A stretch of 42,660 bases of DNA from Planctomycetota bacterium. GTDB lineage: Bacteria > Planctomycetota > MHYJ01 > JACPRB01. The notes below the pieces were generated by a model. It had not been told where the DNA came from. It searched no databases and saw only the letters and a list, made by a program, of their open reading frames with translations. Position numbers and translations under genes: made by a program. The stretch covers positions 1-42,660 of the forward strand of contig JACPRB010000027.1 of NCBI GenBank assembly GCA_016190155.1, given 5' to 3'. Of the stretch, positions 13,295-23,213 are shown in pieces (within the stretch, counting starts at the first letter, position 1; each line of letters begins with the position of its first letter).

Positions 13295-16200
13295 ATGGGC
13301 CTCGCCGACATCCCGGCCGTTTCCTTCGAAGACGATCTGACCGGGCTCTACAACCGCCGCTACCTGCAGCGCTACCTGTCCACTCAACTCACATGGACCG
13401 CAGGCCAAAGCCCTCCCGTCTCGTTCGTCCTTGTCGACATCGACAAGTTCCATCGAGCCAACGATCTGTACGGACGGGAAGAAGGCGATCATGTCCTGCG
13501 GACCTTCGCCGATCGCCTTAAGAAGCTCTCCCGCGCCGAAGACGTGGTCGCCCGCGACAGCGGCGATTCCTTCTTCCTCGTCCTCCCGGGAATGGGCAAG
13601 GACGCCGCCGAACCGCTCGCCTCTCAAATCGTGCGCGACCTCCGCCAGTCGCCGCTGCTCACCGAACGCGACCGCCTCCCCGTGCCCCTCACCGCCAGCG
13701 CCGGCGTCGTCTCCTTCCCGGAAGACGGAACCACCCCCGAAGCCATCCGCAACGCCGCCGACAAGGTGCTCTTCCATGCCAAGCGTTCCGGAGGCGACCG
13801 CGTCTCCGTCGGCGGACGCATCGACGAACTCCTGGCGGCGGAACGCGACCTCTTCGCGGGTCTTCCCTGCCGCACCTTCTGTGGGCGACAGCCGGAATTC
13901 CAGGCCGCCTTGGGCGTCCTCGACGCCTTGCGCGCCGGTCACCCCCCGGTCCTGTTCATCCAGGGCCCCGCCGGCGTCGGCAAGTCTCGCTTCCTGCGCG
14001 AAGTCGCCGGCGCCGCCACCGCCCGCAACCTCCTGTACCTCTACGCCATCTGCAACGAATCTCACCGCCACTCCTTGGCCACTTCGCTCATCTACCTCGT
14101 CGACCAGTACTATCGTCTCAATCCCGAGGCGCAGCAGGACCTCCATGACCGACTCTTCCCCGCTCAACGCCGGGTCGCGCGCGACCTGATCGCCTCGCTG
14201 TCGTCCTGGCGCGAAGAGGACCCGGCCGTCTCTCCGCGCGACCGCAAACCCTTGCTGCTCGGGATGCTCGAGACGGCCGTCCTGGCCATGACGCGCCACG
14301 CACCTCTCCTGATCCTCCTGGACAACGCGCGCCATTGCGATCGAGCCACGCTCGATGTGCTGCAACGCGTCCTTCACGATCGCCAGGCGGCCGTGGCCAT
14401 CTTCTTCGCGTTCAAAGGCGACGTCCGCAAGATCGACCCCAAGACCGACCCCGGCCTCCATGAACTCGTCGATCAGCTGGAACGCAGCGGCGCCATGCAG
14501 GTGCTGACCCTCGTGCCGCTGGAACGAGACGACGTCTCACGGATGATCGCGAGCATCTTGCCCAATTCCAACGCGGAGCGGGACTTCGAGGAGCTTCTCA
14601 CCGCGAAGTCGGGCGGCAACCCTCTCTATGTCGAAGAGGCGATCCGCGCGCTCCTGCTGCGCGGACGCATCCGCCGGGAAGGCGAGCGATACGTCGTGCC
14701 CAAGATCGAGCCGGACGAGCTGCCTTCGTCCCTGGACGCCGTGATCGAACAGGTCCTCGCGACGCTCTCTCCGGAAGCGGGCGAGCTGGTGACCAACGCG
14801 GCCATCATCGGCTCGCGATTCGACCTGCAGGTCCTGCAGGAGGTCCTGGGCAAGCGCGAGGCAGAGACCCTGGACGCCGTCGATCAAGTCCAGAACACGA
14901 GGCTCATCGAGCATCTCGAGCGGGGCACCATCGACGACTACGCCTTCCGCTCCAGCACCGCCCGCGAGGTCCGCTACGTCACGACGGCGGAAGAAGCGCG
15001 CCAGCTCATGCACCGCCGGCTGGCCGGCATCGCGCGCGCCCAGTCCGTCCGCGTCCCGGACCGCGCGCAGGCCGAACGCGCCTACCATCTGGCGGCGGCC
15101 TCGCCGGCACCCCAGGGCGGCGAGGAACAATCCGCTCCCTCCCCCGCGCTTCCCGCCGGTTCCCCCGTCGGCCGACCGCCGCGACTCCCTGAAGGAGCTT
15201 CGCCCCTGTCCGCCGACGCCCTGGAACACGCGTTCGATTTCATGCGTTCCCTCACGGCGCTCCTGCGCATCGGCCGGCTGTATCCGCAATGGAGCCAGGC
15301 CGCCGTCCAGTTCACCCGGCAGCTCCACGAATCGGCGCTCGCCCTCGTGGGGGAGGCGCAAACCGCGACGTTCACCGGCGACGGGCGGTCGCTGCTCATC
15401 AACGGGCGTCCTCCCGAAGGCGTCCACACCGGCGATGTCCAGAGCGATTTCACGACCCTCTTGGCGGAACGCCTCGTGACCTCGCTTACGCTGACCCGCG
15501 GCTTGGAGTCTCGCGAGCTGGAGACGCTCGTCGCCGCGCTTGCGGCTCCGATGAACCGCGCGCGCACGTCCGACGACCACTGGGACCGGTTTCTCGACCG
15601 GCAGAACATCCGCCATCTGGACATCTTGCAACGCCGCTACGTGGCCCAGGAAGGAGAACCCATCACGCGCGTCATGAGGCTCTCCGAGTACCTCGAGCGC
15701 CCCCTGACGCCGGAGGAATTCGACCTCCTGCACGCCGCCCTGCGCCATTTCAAGGCCGCGTGCGACAACCTGCGCCTCTATCCGCCGGGACACGCCATCG
15801 TGGAACAATCGCTCGACGAAGCCGTCCGCTCGCTCACGGGCGTGGTCGGCCGGGTCAAAGTCCTGGTCCTGGCCGCCTCCGAAGAAGGATTGCTCGTCAA
15901 CGGCCACCCCACCGACGCGCGAACGGTCGGCGACGCAGGGGCCGCGCTCGCCGCCCAGCTGGCCAAGCGCGAACTCAACTCGCTGACGTTGGTCGACGGC
16001 TTGCAGCCGCACGAGCTGCAGGCGCTCATCAGCATCCTGGCCGTCCCGCCGGAAGACCCGGCCTGGAAGAACGTGCTGCAGACGGTGTTCGCGGGCAATG
16101 AAATCCGTCACTTGGAGTTCGGCGGACTGCAGTACACGCAGCTGACGTCCGCCGCCGGCGGCACGATGCCCCCGGCGCCTTCTCCCCCGGCCAACATCCC

Positions 16201-17497
16201 CGAACCGCCGACACCGGAGCCGGAAGGCACGGAGGAGATCGCCTTCACCGGCGTGACCGTGCGCGCGGACGTGCGGGCGCGCGCCTATCTTAAATCGCCG
16301 CCGGAAGCCCTGCTCTCGGAGGATTTTGAACGAGAGTTCGCGCCCCTGTTGGAAGTCCTGAACTTTCGGTGGGCGCAGCAGCTCAGCGCGCAGCTCGTCG
16401 CTCGACTCGCCGAGCTGGCCCGCGACCCCGCGCCGACGTCCCGCGAACGCGCATTGAAGATCCTTTCCCGCGGCCTGCTGGAGGTCGGCGCTCCCGAGGC
16501 GCGCGGCCTGCTCGTCACCAAGATCGGAGAACTCCTCGGCCCTGTTGTCGCGGGGGAACTTGAACCCTCCGTCCTCCTGCAAGCGGCGGAGGCCGCCGTG
16601 GCCTTGATCCCCGCGGCGTTCGCCCTGGGACGCCTCGACGTCGTGGCCGACGTGCTCACGCGCGTGCGCAAGCGCATCGACGCCAAGACCGCCCTTCCCG
16701 AATTCAGGACTCGGATCACCGCCAAGCTTCATGAGTTCGGCGGCTCGGAACCGGCCGTCGCGGAGGCGGTCCGGGCGCCGTCGGCTCCGACGCGCGAGGC
16801 GATCTTGCGGGTCTGCGGGATGTTCGGACCCGCCCTCGCGCCTTGTCTCATCGATTTCATCGCCGAGTGCGATCAGGCCACGGAGCGGCGCTTGGCGGCG
16901 CTGGCGCTCAAGGAGATCGGCGGGGCCGCCGGGATGGAGCTGGCCAAGCGCGTCACGTCGGACGGACCCGCCGAGAAGATGGTGCGCGTGCTGAGCGTTC
17001 TCGACGCGGCCGGCCCGCCGACGCTCGCCTCCGCGGTCTTCGAAGCCGTGGAGCACGCCGACCCGGCCGTCCGGGCGGCGGCGTTCGCGATGCTCCGGCG
17101 GGCGGACAAGCTCCTGGCGGTGGGCGGGTTGCGCCGGCTGATGCAATCCGATCATTCCCCGATCGTGATGGCCGCGGTCGCATTGGGCGGCGAGCTGGGG
17201 TTGTCCGATCTCAACCTGGACGTGACGCGCATTGCGCACGCGTCCGAAGACGAAGCCGTCATCCGCGCCTGTTGCGACTACATCGCGCGGGTGAACGTGC
17301 CTTCGGCCGTTCCGGCCCTCTGGCGCATCTTCGAAGCGCGTCCCAGGATGTTCGGCCTGGTGAAGGGCTTCTCCGACGACACGCGCGCAATGGCTGTCCG
17401 GGCCGCCGCCGGAATCGCCCATCCGGAAGCCCGCGAGCTCGTCGAAGAAGCCAAACGCGACCGCAGTATCGAGGTGCGCAAAGCCGCCGGCGCTTGA
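13295..17497 (+). CDS. giant degenerate GGDEF - STAND/AAA ATPase - LYPPGH domain - HEAT-like repeat protein, paralogue 1
   Basis: 1400 residues, cytosolic, with no membrane helix. Residues 13-175 are a GGDEF fold (DDLTGLYNRRYL; metal site VDID at 47-50), but the signature is SGDSF (89-93) instead of GGDEF, so cyclic di-GMP synthesis is doubtful. Next is a STAND/AAA-type ATPase (about 195-580) with Walker A GPAGVGKS (224-231), Walker B LLILLD (D343) and GGNPLYVEEA (441-449), as in adenylate-cyclase-associated and MalT-like ATPases. Two copies of a domain I do not recognise follow, marked by IGRLYPQWSQ (659-668) and LRLYPPGHAIVE (826-837). A Pro-rich linker (about 955-980) leads to HEAT-like alpha repeats to the end. 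It is probably a signalling scaffold or ATP-dependent switch. The close paralogue is at 19047. Confidence 0.8.
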   Translation: MGLADIPAVSFEDDLTGLYNRRYLQRYLSTQLTWTAGQSPPVSFVLVDIDKFHRANDLYGREEGDHVLRTFADRLKKLSRAEDVVARDSGDSFFLVLPGMGKDAAEPLASQIVRDLRQSPLLTERDRLPVPLTASAGVVSFPEDGTTPEAIRNAADKVLFHAKRSGGDRVSVGGRIDELLAAERDLFAGLPCRTFCGRQPEFQAALGVLDALRAGHPPVLFIQGPAGVGKSRFLREVAGAATARNLLYLYAICNESHRHSLATSLIYLVDQYYRLNPEAQQDLHDRLFPAQRRVARDLIASLSSWREEDPAVSPRDRKPLLLGMLETAVLAMTRHAPLLILLDNARHCDRATLDVLQRVLHDRQAAVAIFFAFKGDVRKIDPKTDPGLHELVDQLERSGAMQVLTLVPLERDDVSRMIASILPNSNAERDFEELLTAKSGGNPLYVEEAIRALLLRGRIRREGERYVVPKIEPDELPSSLDAVIEQVLATLSPEAGELVTNAAIIGSRFDLQVLQEVLGKREAETLDAVDQVQNTRLIEHLERGTIDDYAFRSSTAREVRYVTTAEEARQLMHRRLAGIARAQSVRVPDRAQAERAYHLAAASPAPQGGEEQSAPSPALPAGSPVGRPPRLPEGASPLSADALEHAFDFMRSLTALLRIGRLYPQWSQAAVQFTRQLHESALALVGEAQTATFTGDGRSLLINGRPPEGVHTGDVQSDFTTLLAERLVTSLTLTRGLESRELETLVAALAAPMNRARTSDDHWDRFLDRQNIRHLDILQRRYVAQEGEPITRVMRLSEYLERPLTPEEFDLLHAALRHFKAACDNLRLYPPGHAIVEQSLDEAVRSLTGVVGRVKVLVLAASEEGLLVNGHPTDARTVGDAGAALAAQLAKRELNSLTLVDGLQPHELQALISILAVPPEDPAWKNVLQTVFAGNEIRHLEFGGLQYTQLTSAAGGTMPPAPSPPANIPEPPTPEPEGTEEIAFTGVTVRADVRARAYLKSPPEALLSEDFEREFAPLLEVLNFRWAQQLSAQLVARLAELARDPAPTSRERALKILSRGLLEVGAPEARGLLVTKIGELLGPVVAGELEPSVLLQAAEAAVALIPAAFALGRLDVVADVLTRVRKRIDAKTALPEFRTRITAKLHEFGGSEPAVAEAVRAPSAPTREAILRVCGMFGPALAPCLIDFIAECDQATERRLAALALKEIGGAAGMELAKRVTSDGPAEKMVRVLSVLDAAGPPTLASAVFEAVEHADPAVRAAAFAMLRRADKLLAVGGLRRLMQSDHSPIVMAAVALGGELGLSDLNLDVTRIAHASEDEAVIRACCDYIARVNVPSAVPALWRIFEARPRMFGLVKGFSDDTRAMAVRAAAGIAHPEARELVEEAKRDRSIEVRKAAGA

Positions 17498-17545
17498 AGA
17501 CCTTTCGTTGGAGCCTCGCTCTTATGGCTGCTTACGGCCTCCGGC

Positions 17546-18955
17546 TCAAGGCTTTCGACGGTACCAGGTCATGAAATCCCCCGCCGCCTCCGCGATCGAC
17601 TTCACCAGATTCGTGCGCAGGAGAATCTCCGCCACCCCCACGTTCGGCACCTCCCGCACCTCATCGAACCGCCGCAAGAAGAGGACGAGGGTCGCCGCGC
17701 GCAAGAGCGCCGACACGAGCATGATGACGTTCAGGTGGGAGAAGAACGTGATGGGCACTCCCAGATACTCGTACCGCTGCGGCAACGAGTCGACGATCAT
17801 CACCCCGAAGAGCCCCCCGAGCAGCACCCCCAAGCCCGCCAGGAAGTTGAACTGCGCCACGCCGCTGGCGCGGCGCTCCCGCGGAAGCGCGTCCAGAAGG
17901 AAATTGCCGACGGCGAGGTTGAAGCCACCCCACGTGATTCCCGCGAACGCCTGCGTCAGCCACACCACGACCGGCCCCCGCGCGAACTGCCAGAAGAGAG
18001 GGATGACGGTGACGCCGACCGCCGTCAACACGAGGATCTTGCGATTCCCGACGCGATCGCCCAGGCCGCCCCATCGTTGCAGCACCAGGATCTGCGCGAT
18101 CACGACCACGACTTGCGACACCATGAACGTGAAGTAGCTGAACTTCAGGTCATGGAGCATGTACGGAACGAAGTACGGCCCGCTCACCGCTACGCTGAAA
18201 TTCATCGCCGCCACGAAGAGGGCGAACCGGCCGAAATTCGTGTCGAACGTCCCTTTGAAGAACCGCCCGGTCTTCAGGTCCGTCACGGGCTTGAACGGCG
18301 GCTCTCTCATCTGGCCCAGATACCAGGCGCTGACGGCCCGGGAGACGAGCGCGGCACAGAAGATGAGCAGATACCCGTGCGTCTCATGGCCCTCCCGCTT
18401 GAACACTTCCAGTCCGATGCCGGCCAGGAAGGTCGCCAGGCATTGCGAGATCACCGCCACGCTCGCGCGCCGGCCGAAAAACCGTCCTCGCCGGTTCGCC
18501 GGCACCAGATCCCCCATCACGCTGTTCCATGCCGGCGTCGAGAAATGCACGCCCGTGAAGTAGAGGATGACGCTCGCCAGAAGCACCCCGTAAGCCGAAT
18601 CTCGCGGCAGGAAGATCGACACGCTGATGGGCACGAACATCAGCCCCTGCAGAATCGCCCCCAGGAGATACAGCGGCCGCCTTCTCCCCGTGCGATCCAC
18701 CAGGTGCGCCGCGAAAGGCTGCACGCACGCGCCGACGAAGGGCGGAATCGTGCCCAGCACTCCCACAAGCCAGTTCTGCACCCCCAGCCACACGGCGTAC
18801 GCGCCGAAGTACGCCTCCCCGAAGCCGATCATCTGGCCGTACGCCGCGACGTCCCTGACCGAGGCCTCCAAGGAACGCTCGATCTCGGAATCCGGCTCGG
18901 CCGGAATGGCAAACGGGCCGCTTCGCTGAGAATCCTGCACGCCGAGTTCAGCCAT
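17546..18955 (-). CDS. major facilitator superfamily transporter
   Basis: 469 residues with about 12 predicted membrane helices. Motif A-like loops are present in both halves (LVDRTGRRRPLYL and GGLGDRVGNRKILVL), as in the MFS. The N-terminal 40 residues are acidic and cytoplasmic. The family is MFS_1-like, and the substrate is unknown. I prefer the ATG at 18955 over the overlapping GTG one codon earlier; neither has a clear ribosome site. It lies between the two giant paralogues, convergent with the first (48 bp) and divergent from the second (91 bp), an arrangement that suggests a common role but does not prove it. Confidence 0.85.
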   Translation of the reverse strand: MAELGVQDSQRSGPFAIPAEPDSEIERSLEASVRDVAAYGQMIGFGEAYFGAYAVWLGVQNWLVGVLGTIPPFVGACVQPFAAHLVDRTGRRRPLYLLGAILQGLMFVPISVSIFLPRDSAYGVLLASVILYFTGVHFSTPAWNSVMGDLVPANRRGRFFGRRASVAVISQCLATFLAGIGLEVFKREGHETHGYLLIFCAALVSRAVSAWYLGQMREPPFKPVTDLKTGRFFKGTFDTNFGRFALFVAAMNFSVAVSGPYFVPYMLHDLKFSYFTFMVSQVVVVIAQILVLQRWGGLGDRVGNRKILVLTAVGVTVIPLFWQFARGPVVVWLTQAFAGITWGGFNLAVGNFLLDALPRERRASGVAQFNFLAGLGVLLGGLFGVMIVDSLPQRYEYLGVPITFFSHLNVIMLVSALLRAATLVLFLRRFDEVREVPNVGVAEILLRTNLVKSIAEAAGDFMTWYRRKP

Positions 18956-18956
18956 C

Positions 18957-18995
18957 ACCCAGTACCCAGTGGAGAGTAGATGGTAGCTGGTATTG
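18957..18995. repeat. ACCCAGT tandem motif in the divergent promoter gap
   Basis: Two adjacent 7-bp ACCCAGT units are followed by an A/G-rich stretch (GGAGAGTAGATGGTAGCTGG). It lies between the MFS start and the second giant gene. Motifs of this style are often dispersed repeats, but I see only this copy here. Confidence 0.3.
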
Positions 18996-19028
18996 CGGAA
19001 GGAGAATCATAGATTTCGGATTTTCGGT

Positions 19029-19034
19029 TAGAAT
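19029..19034 (+). promoter_or_regulatory. -10-like hexamer 12 nt before the start codon
   Basis: TAGAAT precedes the ATG at 19047 with no Shine-Dalgarno site between. The layout is the same as at the paralogue (13280-13285), again pointing to a leaderless or very short leader. Confidence 0.4.
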
Positions 19035-19046
19035 GTCCCTCGATAG

Positions 19047-22000
19047 ATGGCGGATGAGCTGAAGATCGACGCCGAACTGGAACGTATCGTCTATGTCGAC
19101 GATGCCACCGGCTTGCACAACCGGCGATACCTGTACGCCGCCTTGCGCGAGCGCGTCGATTGGAGCGCCACCCGAGCGCCCGTGAGTCTGATCGTGCTGA
19201 GCGTGGACCGCCCTCCCGACATGCGCGATTCCACCTTCTCGGCGATCATGCGCGAGTTGGGGCAGCGCCTCCAGAAACCCCCTCCGGACGAAGGAATCGT
19301 GGTCCGCTTCGCCACGGACGCCTTCGGAGTGCTTCTGCCACGCGGATCGCGGGACCTCGGCTTGGCCATGGCCAAGACGCTCGTTCGCGAACTGACGGAC
19401 GAACCCGTGCAGGGCGTCCACGTCACCTTCAGCGCCGGCGTCGCGGGCCGCCCACAGGATGGCCTGACGCCGGCCGCCCTCCTGGACGCCGCCGCCCGAG
19501 CGCTTCGGTCCATGCGCAGCGCGGGCGGAAACGCCGCCGGCTTTGCCCCTCCGCCCTTCGAAACCCCGGACATCTTGTCGCGACTCCCGGCCCGCGTCAC
19601 CATCGGCCGCGAGCAGGCGCTCGCGCGCGCGCAGTCGATCACCCGCGAGTTGAAACAGCCCGCCTTCGTCCTGGTGTACGGACCGCCGGGGTACGGCAAG
19701 TCGAGATTCCTGGACGATGCCCTCCGGATCGCCGCCGACGCCGGGCTCGCCGCCGCCCGTTCCGACTGCGAGGAATCGTCGCGCCACGCGCCCTATCGCT
19801 CCGTCGGCATCGTGATCGAGCGCTTCGGCCGCGACCTGCCCGACCTCGAGTTGCGCGTCGAAGACCGCCTTTCGCCGGAACACCTGATGGCGCTGCGCCT
19901 GGTCTGCCCGAACTTCTTCAGCGTGGGCGAGCTGGACGCGGCGTCCGAGCTGCCCAACCCTCAGGTCGCCGGCGCGGCCATCCTGGAGCTCTTCCGTTTG
20001 ATCAGCCGCCTGCGGCCCGGCATCGTCGTCGCCGTGAACCGCGCGCCGTTGGTGGACCCCAGTTCCCTCGAGGTCTACCGCACGCTCCTGGGCGCGCCGA
20101 TCCCGTTCCTCCTGCTGATGTCGGCCAACGATCCGCGAGGCGCGGCCGAGGAAGGAGACTCCCCGCTGCCTCTCTTCCTCGAAGGCCTGCGCAGGCAGCG
20201 GTGCCTCGAGGAGCTCGTGATGGGCGCGCTGACGACCCCGCAGATCAGCCAGCTGCTTAATGCCGTCCTCCCCGGCCGGACGGCCGATCCGGCGCTGGAC
20301 GCCGCCATCGCCACCAAAGGGAAGGGCAATCCGCTCTACGTGGAGGAAGTGCTGCGAGCGGCGACGCTTTCCGGCCGATCGCTCGAGGAACTGTCCGCGG
20401 ACTCCTTGCCGTCTTCTCCGAAGCACGCCGTGCTGGGAACGCTGGCCGCGCTCCCGCCGCCGACGCGCGAGGCGCTCCATTGCGCCTCCGTCATGGGCAG
20501 CACGTTCGACATCGACATCCTGCAGGAGATGCTCTCGTGGCGCGACCTGGAGATCCAGGCCGCGCTCGATCCAGCGCTGCACGCCCGGGTCATCCGCCTT
20601 TCCGATCCGCGCGTTCCGGAAGTGCTCGAGTTCTCCTCCGGTTTCGCGCGCCGCGCCTGCTACGAGAGCCTCGACATGCTGACGCGCCGGCGCTGTCACC
20701 AACGACTGGGCCGCGTCTGCGAGGCGCGCCTGCCGGACGACTCGGGTTGGCTCGTCGAGGCGGCCCTCTTCCACTTCGAACGAAGCGGCTCCGTCGAACG
20801 GCCGGAGGCGCTGCGATCCTTGCGCGATCGCCGCAGCGCGACGTCCACCGGTCCCGTAGGGGCCCGCGTTCAACGCCTGGCCCCCGGAACCACTCCCCTG
20901 AGCGACGACGCGCAGAGCGCCTTCGACGCCATGGCCCGCGCCCTCGTGGGCGCTCTCCGCATCGGAAGGCTTTATCCGGAAGGAAGCCAGCTCGCGGCCG
21001 GCTTCCACCAGCAGGTGAAGTCTTCGAGCGACGCGGTCTTGGCGCAGACGTCGCCTCTGACGGTCGCCATCGACGGGTCGCTGCTCAAGGTGAACGGGAT
21101 CTCCCTGCCCATCCGGCCGGGCAGCGGGCGCGAGGACCTGCGCAATCTCCTCGAAGACCGCTTGATCGCGTCGCTCACCGTCGCTCACGGATTGACGACC
21201 GAGGAACTCGACGCCATCATCGCCGCCCTCTCGGAGATGATCCCCCACTCCGCGATGGCCGTCGACCATTGGGACCGTTTCCTGGTGGCGCGCGGCATCC
21301 GCAACGCCGACATCGTCCAGAGGGCCTACGTCGCGCATCGCCTGGGTGGCGCCGAAGCCCAGGCCGCGGAGCGACAATTCGACCCGCCCGGGATCAAGTC
21401 GCTGCACGAAACGATGCGCTATCTCAAGGCGGGCGTGGACTCCCTCAAGCTCTACCCCCCCGGACATGCGCTCGTCGAAGAGAGCCTTCGAGCCGCCGAG
21501 AAACCGTTCGAGGCGTTGCTGAAGGAGTATCCCAGCGTGACGCTGGCCGTCGCGGAAGGACGCCTGCTGGCCAACGGCAAACCGATCGAGGCGCGAGCGA
21601 TGGTGGAAACAGGGGAGTTCGTCGCGGAGCAGATCACCCGCCGCAAAGTCATGAGCATCACGTTCACGCAAGGATTCACCGGCGAGGAACTGCGAACGCT
21701 CGCGGCGTTCTTCGCCCTGCCTTTCGACGATGCCGAGGCCAGGTTGCGCGGAGAGCGGATGCTCGTCGAGAGCGACATCCGTCACTTCCGTTTCGGCACC
21801 CGCGTCTACGCCCGGCGCGAATCCGTGAAGGAGGGCGAAGTGGGGACCGAGGTCACGGAAAACACGGTGTTGCCGGGGAAGCCCGCGGTGGGCCGGCCGC
21901 CCAAACGGGTCAGCGTGAGCCTGCGTTCGCGCGCGGACGTGCGCGCGCGGATCCTGCTCACCAAGCCTCCGACGGACTTGTTGACGGAGGCGTTCGAGAA

Positions 22001-23213
22001 ATCGCTCGGGCCGCTGCTGGAGGCGTTGAACTACGGCGCGATGTGCGATCTGGCGGTGCAGCTCGTCCAACATCTCTGCGGCGCCGCGCGCGACGCGCAT
22101 CCCGAAAACCGCACGCATGCGCTGCGCATCATCGCCCGCGCCCTGTCGGGCACGTCGCTGGAAACGCAGCGCATGGTCGTCACGACGACGTCGACGGCGC
22201 TGCGCGAACTGACCCGCACGGAGACGTCGCTGCCCGTCGTTCGGACGTTGGTGGAGACGCTGGCCTGCTGGGTCCCGGGCGCCGCCGCGACCAGCGCCTT
22301 CGCGCCGCTGATGGAGGTCCTGCGCGACGGGGTGGCCGCGCGCCGCAACAACCCGGCGACGCCTCCGACCATCACGCAGCTCCTGCAGGAGCTGGGTCGC
22401 GTGGTCGGGCAGAAGAAGTTCATGCCGCCGTTGTTGGAACGGATGCGCCGGGGGAATCGCGACGACCGCGAGCTCTCCGCATTGCTGCTGGCGTCGCTGG
22501 GAGAGGCCGCGACCGCGCCGCTGGTGGAAGCGATCATGAGCGAGCGCCTGCTCGCCGTGCGCCAGTGCCTGGCCAATTCGCTCAAGCTGATCGGTTCGGG
22601 CGCCGCCGCCGCCCTCGGCCGCCACGTGCAGCCGGGCACCGCCCCCGCGCGGACCGTCATGGCGCTCGAGGTGATCGAGCTGGCGGGGACATCGGGGCTC
22701 GACGACGTCTTCCTGCGCGCCATGGAGCATCCCGACGAGATGGTGCGGGGGGCCGCGCTGGCGATGCTGAAACGCCTCCCGCGCGAGAAGGCGCCCCTCT
22801 TGCTGCGGCGGGGGCTGAAGGAATTGGGAGAGGATCTGCGGCCGCCGCTGATCCGAACGGCGACGGAGATGAAGTTGGCGGAACTGGGGACGGACGTGTG
22901 CTGGATCCTGGGTTTCGATCCCTCGGATGTGGTGGCCACCGCGTGCTGCCATTATTTCGCCGCGGTCCCCGCGAAGGAGGCGGTGCCGCTGCTGGTGAAG
23001 ATCGTGGAGACGCGCCCGAGGCTCTTCGGCATGTTCAAAGGCTACGCGGACGACGTGCGCGCAGCGGCGGTGTGGGCGCTGGGCCAAGTGCGCACGGAAG
23101 AGGCCCGCCACATCCTGGAGCGCGCCGCTCGCGAAAGCAACCCCACGGTCCGAATGGCGGCCGCGCAGGCGCTGAAGGCCAAATCCGTTGAGCGACCTAA
23201 GGAGAACCCGTAG
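19047..23213 (+). CDS. giant degenerate GGDEF - STAND/AAA ATPase - LYPPGH domain - HEAT-like repeat protein, paralogue 2
   Basis: 1388 residues, same order as the protein at 13295 and clearly paralogous, but more degenerate. The GGDEF fold starts at DDATGLHNRRYLYAAL, its metal site is lost (LSVDRPPD) and its signature is ATDAF (89-93). Walker A is intact (GPPGYGKS, 212-219), but the Walker B position reads GIVVAVNRAP (325-334), so the catalytic acidic pair is missing, while GNPLYVEEVL (427-436) remains. The two unknown domains are at IGRLYPEGSQ (639-648) and LKLYPPGHALVE (800-811). A shared segment DHWDRFL ... IR..DI.QR.YVA lies between them. HEAT-like repeats fill the C-terminal third. Likely nucleotide-binding but weak or inactive as an ATPase. 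It may pair with paralogue 1. Confidence 0.8.
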   Translation: MADELKIDAELERIVYVDDATGLHNRRYLYAALRERVDWSATRAPVSLIVLSVDRPPDMRDSTFSAIMRELGQRLQKPPPDEGIVVRFATDAFGVLLPRGSRDLGLAMAKTLVRELTDEPVQGVHVTFSAGVAGRPQDGLTPAALLDAAARALRSMRSAGGNAAGFAPPPFETPDILSRLPARVTIGREQALARAQSITRELKQPAFVLVYGPPGYGKSRFLDDALRIAADAGLAAARSDCEESSRHAPYRSVGIVIERFGRDLPDLELRVEDRLSPEHLMALRLVCPNFFSVGELDAASELPNPQVAGAAILELFRLISRLRPGIVVAVNRAPLVDPSSLEVYRTLLGAPIPFLLLMSANDPRGAAEEGDSPLPLFLEGLRRQRCLEELVMGALTTPQISQLLNAVLPGRTADPALDAAIATKGKGNPLYVEEVLRAATLSGRSLEELSADSLPSSPKHAVLGTLAALPPPTREALHCASVMGSTFDIDILQEMLSWRDLEIQAALDPALHARVIRLSDPRVPEVLEFSSGFARRACYESLDMLTRRRCHQRLGRVCEARLPDDSGWLVEAALFHFERSGSVERPEALRSLRDRRSATSTGPVGARVQRLAPGTTPLSDDAQSAFDAMARALVGALRIGRLYPEGSQLAAGFHQQVKSSSDAVLAQTSPLTVAIDGSLLKVNGISLPIRPGSGREDLRNLLEDRLIASLTVAHGLTTEELDAIIAALSEMIPHSAMAVDHWDRFLVARGIRNADIVQRAYVAHRLGGAEAQAAERQFDPPGIKSLHETMRYLKAGVDSLKLYPPGHALVEESLRAAEKPFEALLKEYPSVTLAVAEGRLLANGKPIEARAMVETGEFVAEQITRRKVMSITFTQGFTGEELRTLAAFFALPFDDAEARLRGERMLVESDIRHFRFGTRVYARRESVKEGEVGTEVTENTVLPGKPAVGRPPKRVSVSLRSRADVRARILLTKPPTDLLTEAFEKSLGPLLEALNYGAMCDLAVQLVQHLCGAARDAHPENRTHALRIIARALSGTSLETQRMVVTTTSTALRELTRTETSLPVVRTLVETLACWVPGAAATSAFAPLMEVLRDGVAARRNNPATPPTITQLLQELGRVVGQKKFMPPLLERMRRGNRDDRELSALLLASLGEAATAPLVEAIMSERLLAVRQCLANSLKLIGSGAAAALGRHVQPGTAPARTVMALEVIELAGTSGLDDVFLRAMEHPDEMVRGAALAMLKRLPREKAPLLLRRGLKELGEDLRPPLIRTATEMKLAELGTDVCWILGFDPSDVVATACCHYFAAVPAKEAVPLLVKIVETRPRLFGMFKGYADDVRAAAVWALGQVRTEEARHILERAARESNPTVRMAAAQALKAKSVERPKENP

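Noticed and set aside
14537-17422. A long minus-strand frame opposite the first giant gene
   Set aside because: Same reason: low-complexity Arg/Gly content, no domain and full overlap with a recognised plus-strand gene.
18948-23111. A very long minus-strand frame opposite the second giant gene
   Set aside because: Its residues are Arg/Gly/His-rich and low in information, whereas the plus strand reads as ordered domains (GGDEF-like, ATPase, HEAT). It is the codon shadow of a GC-rich gene.
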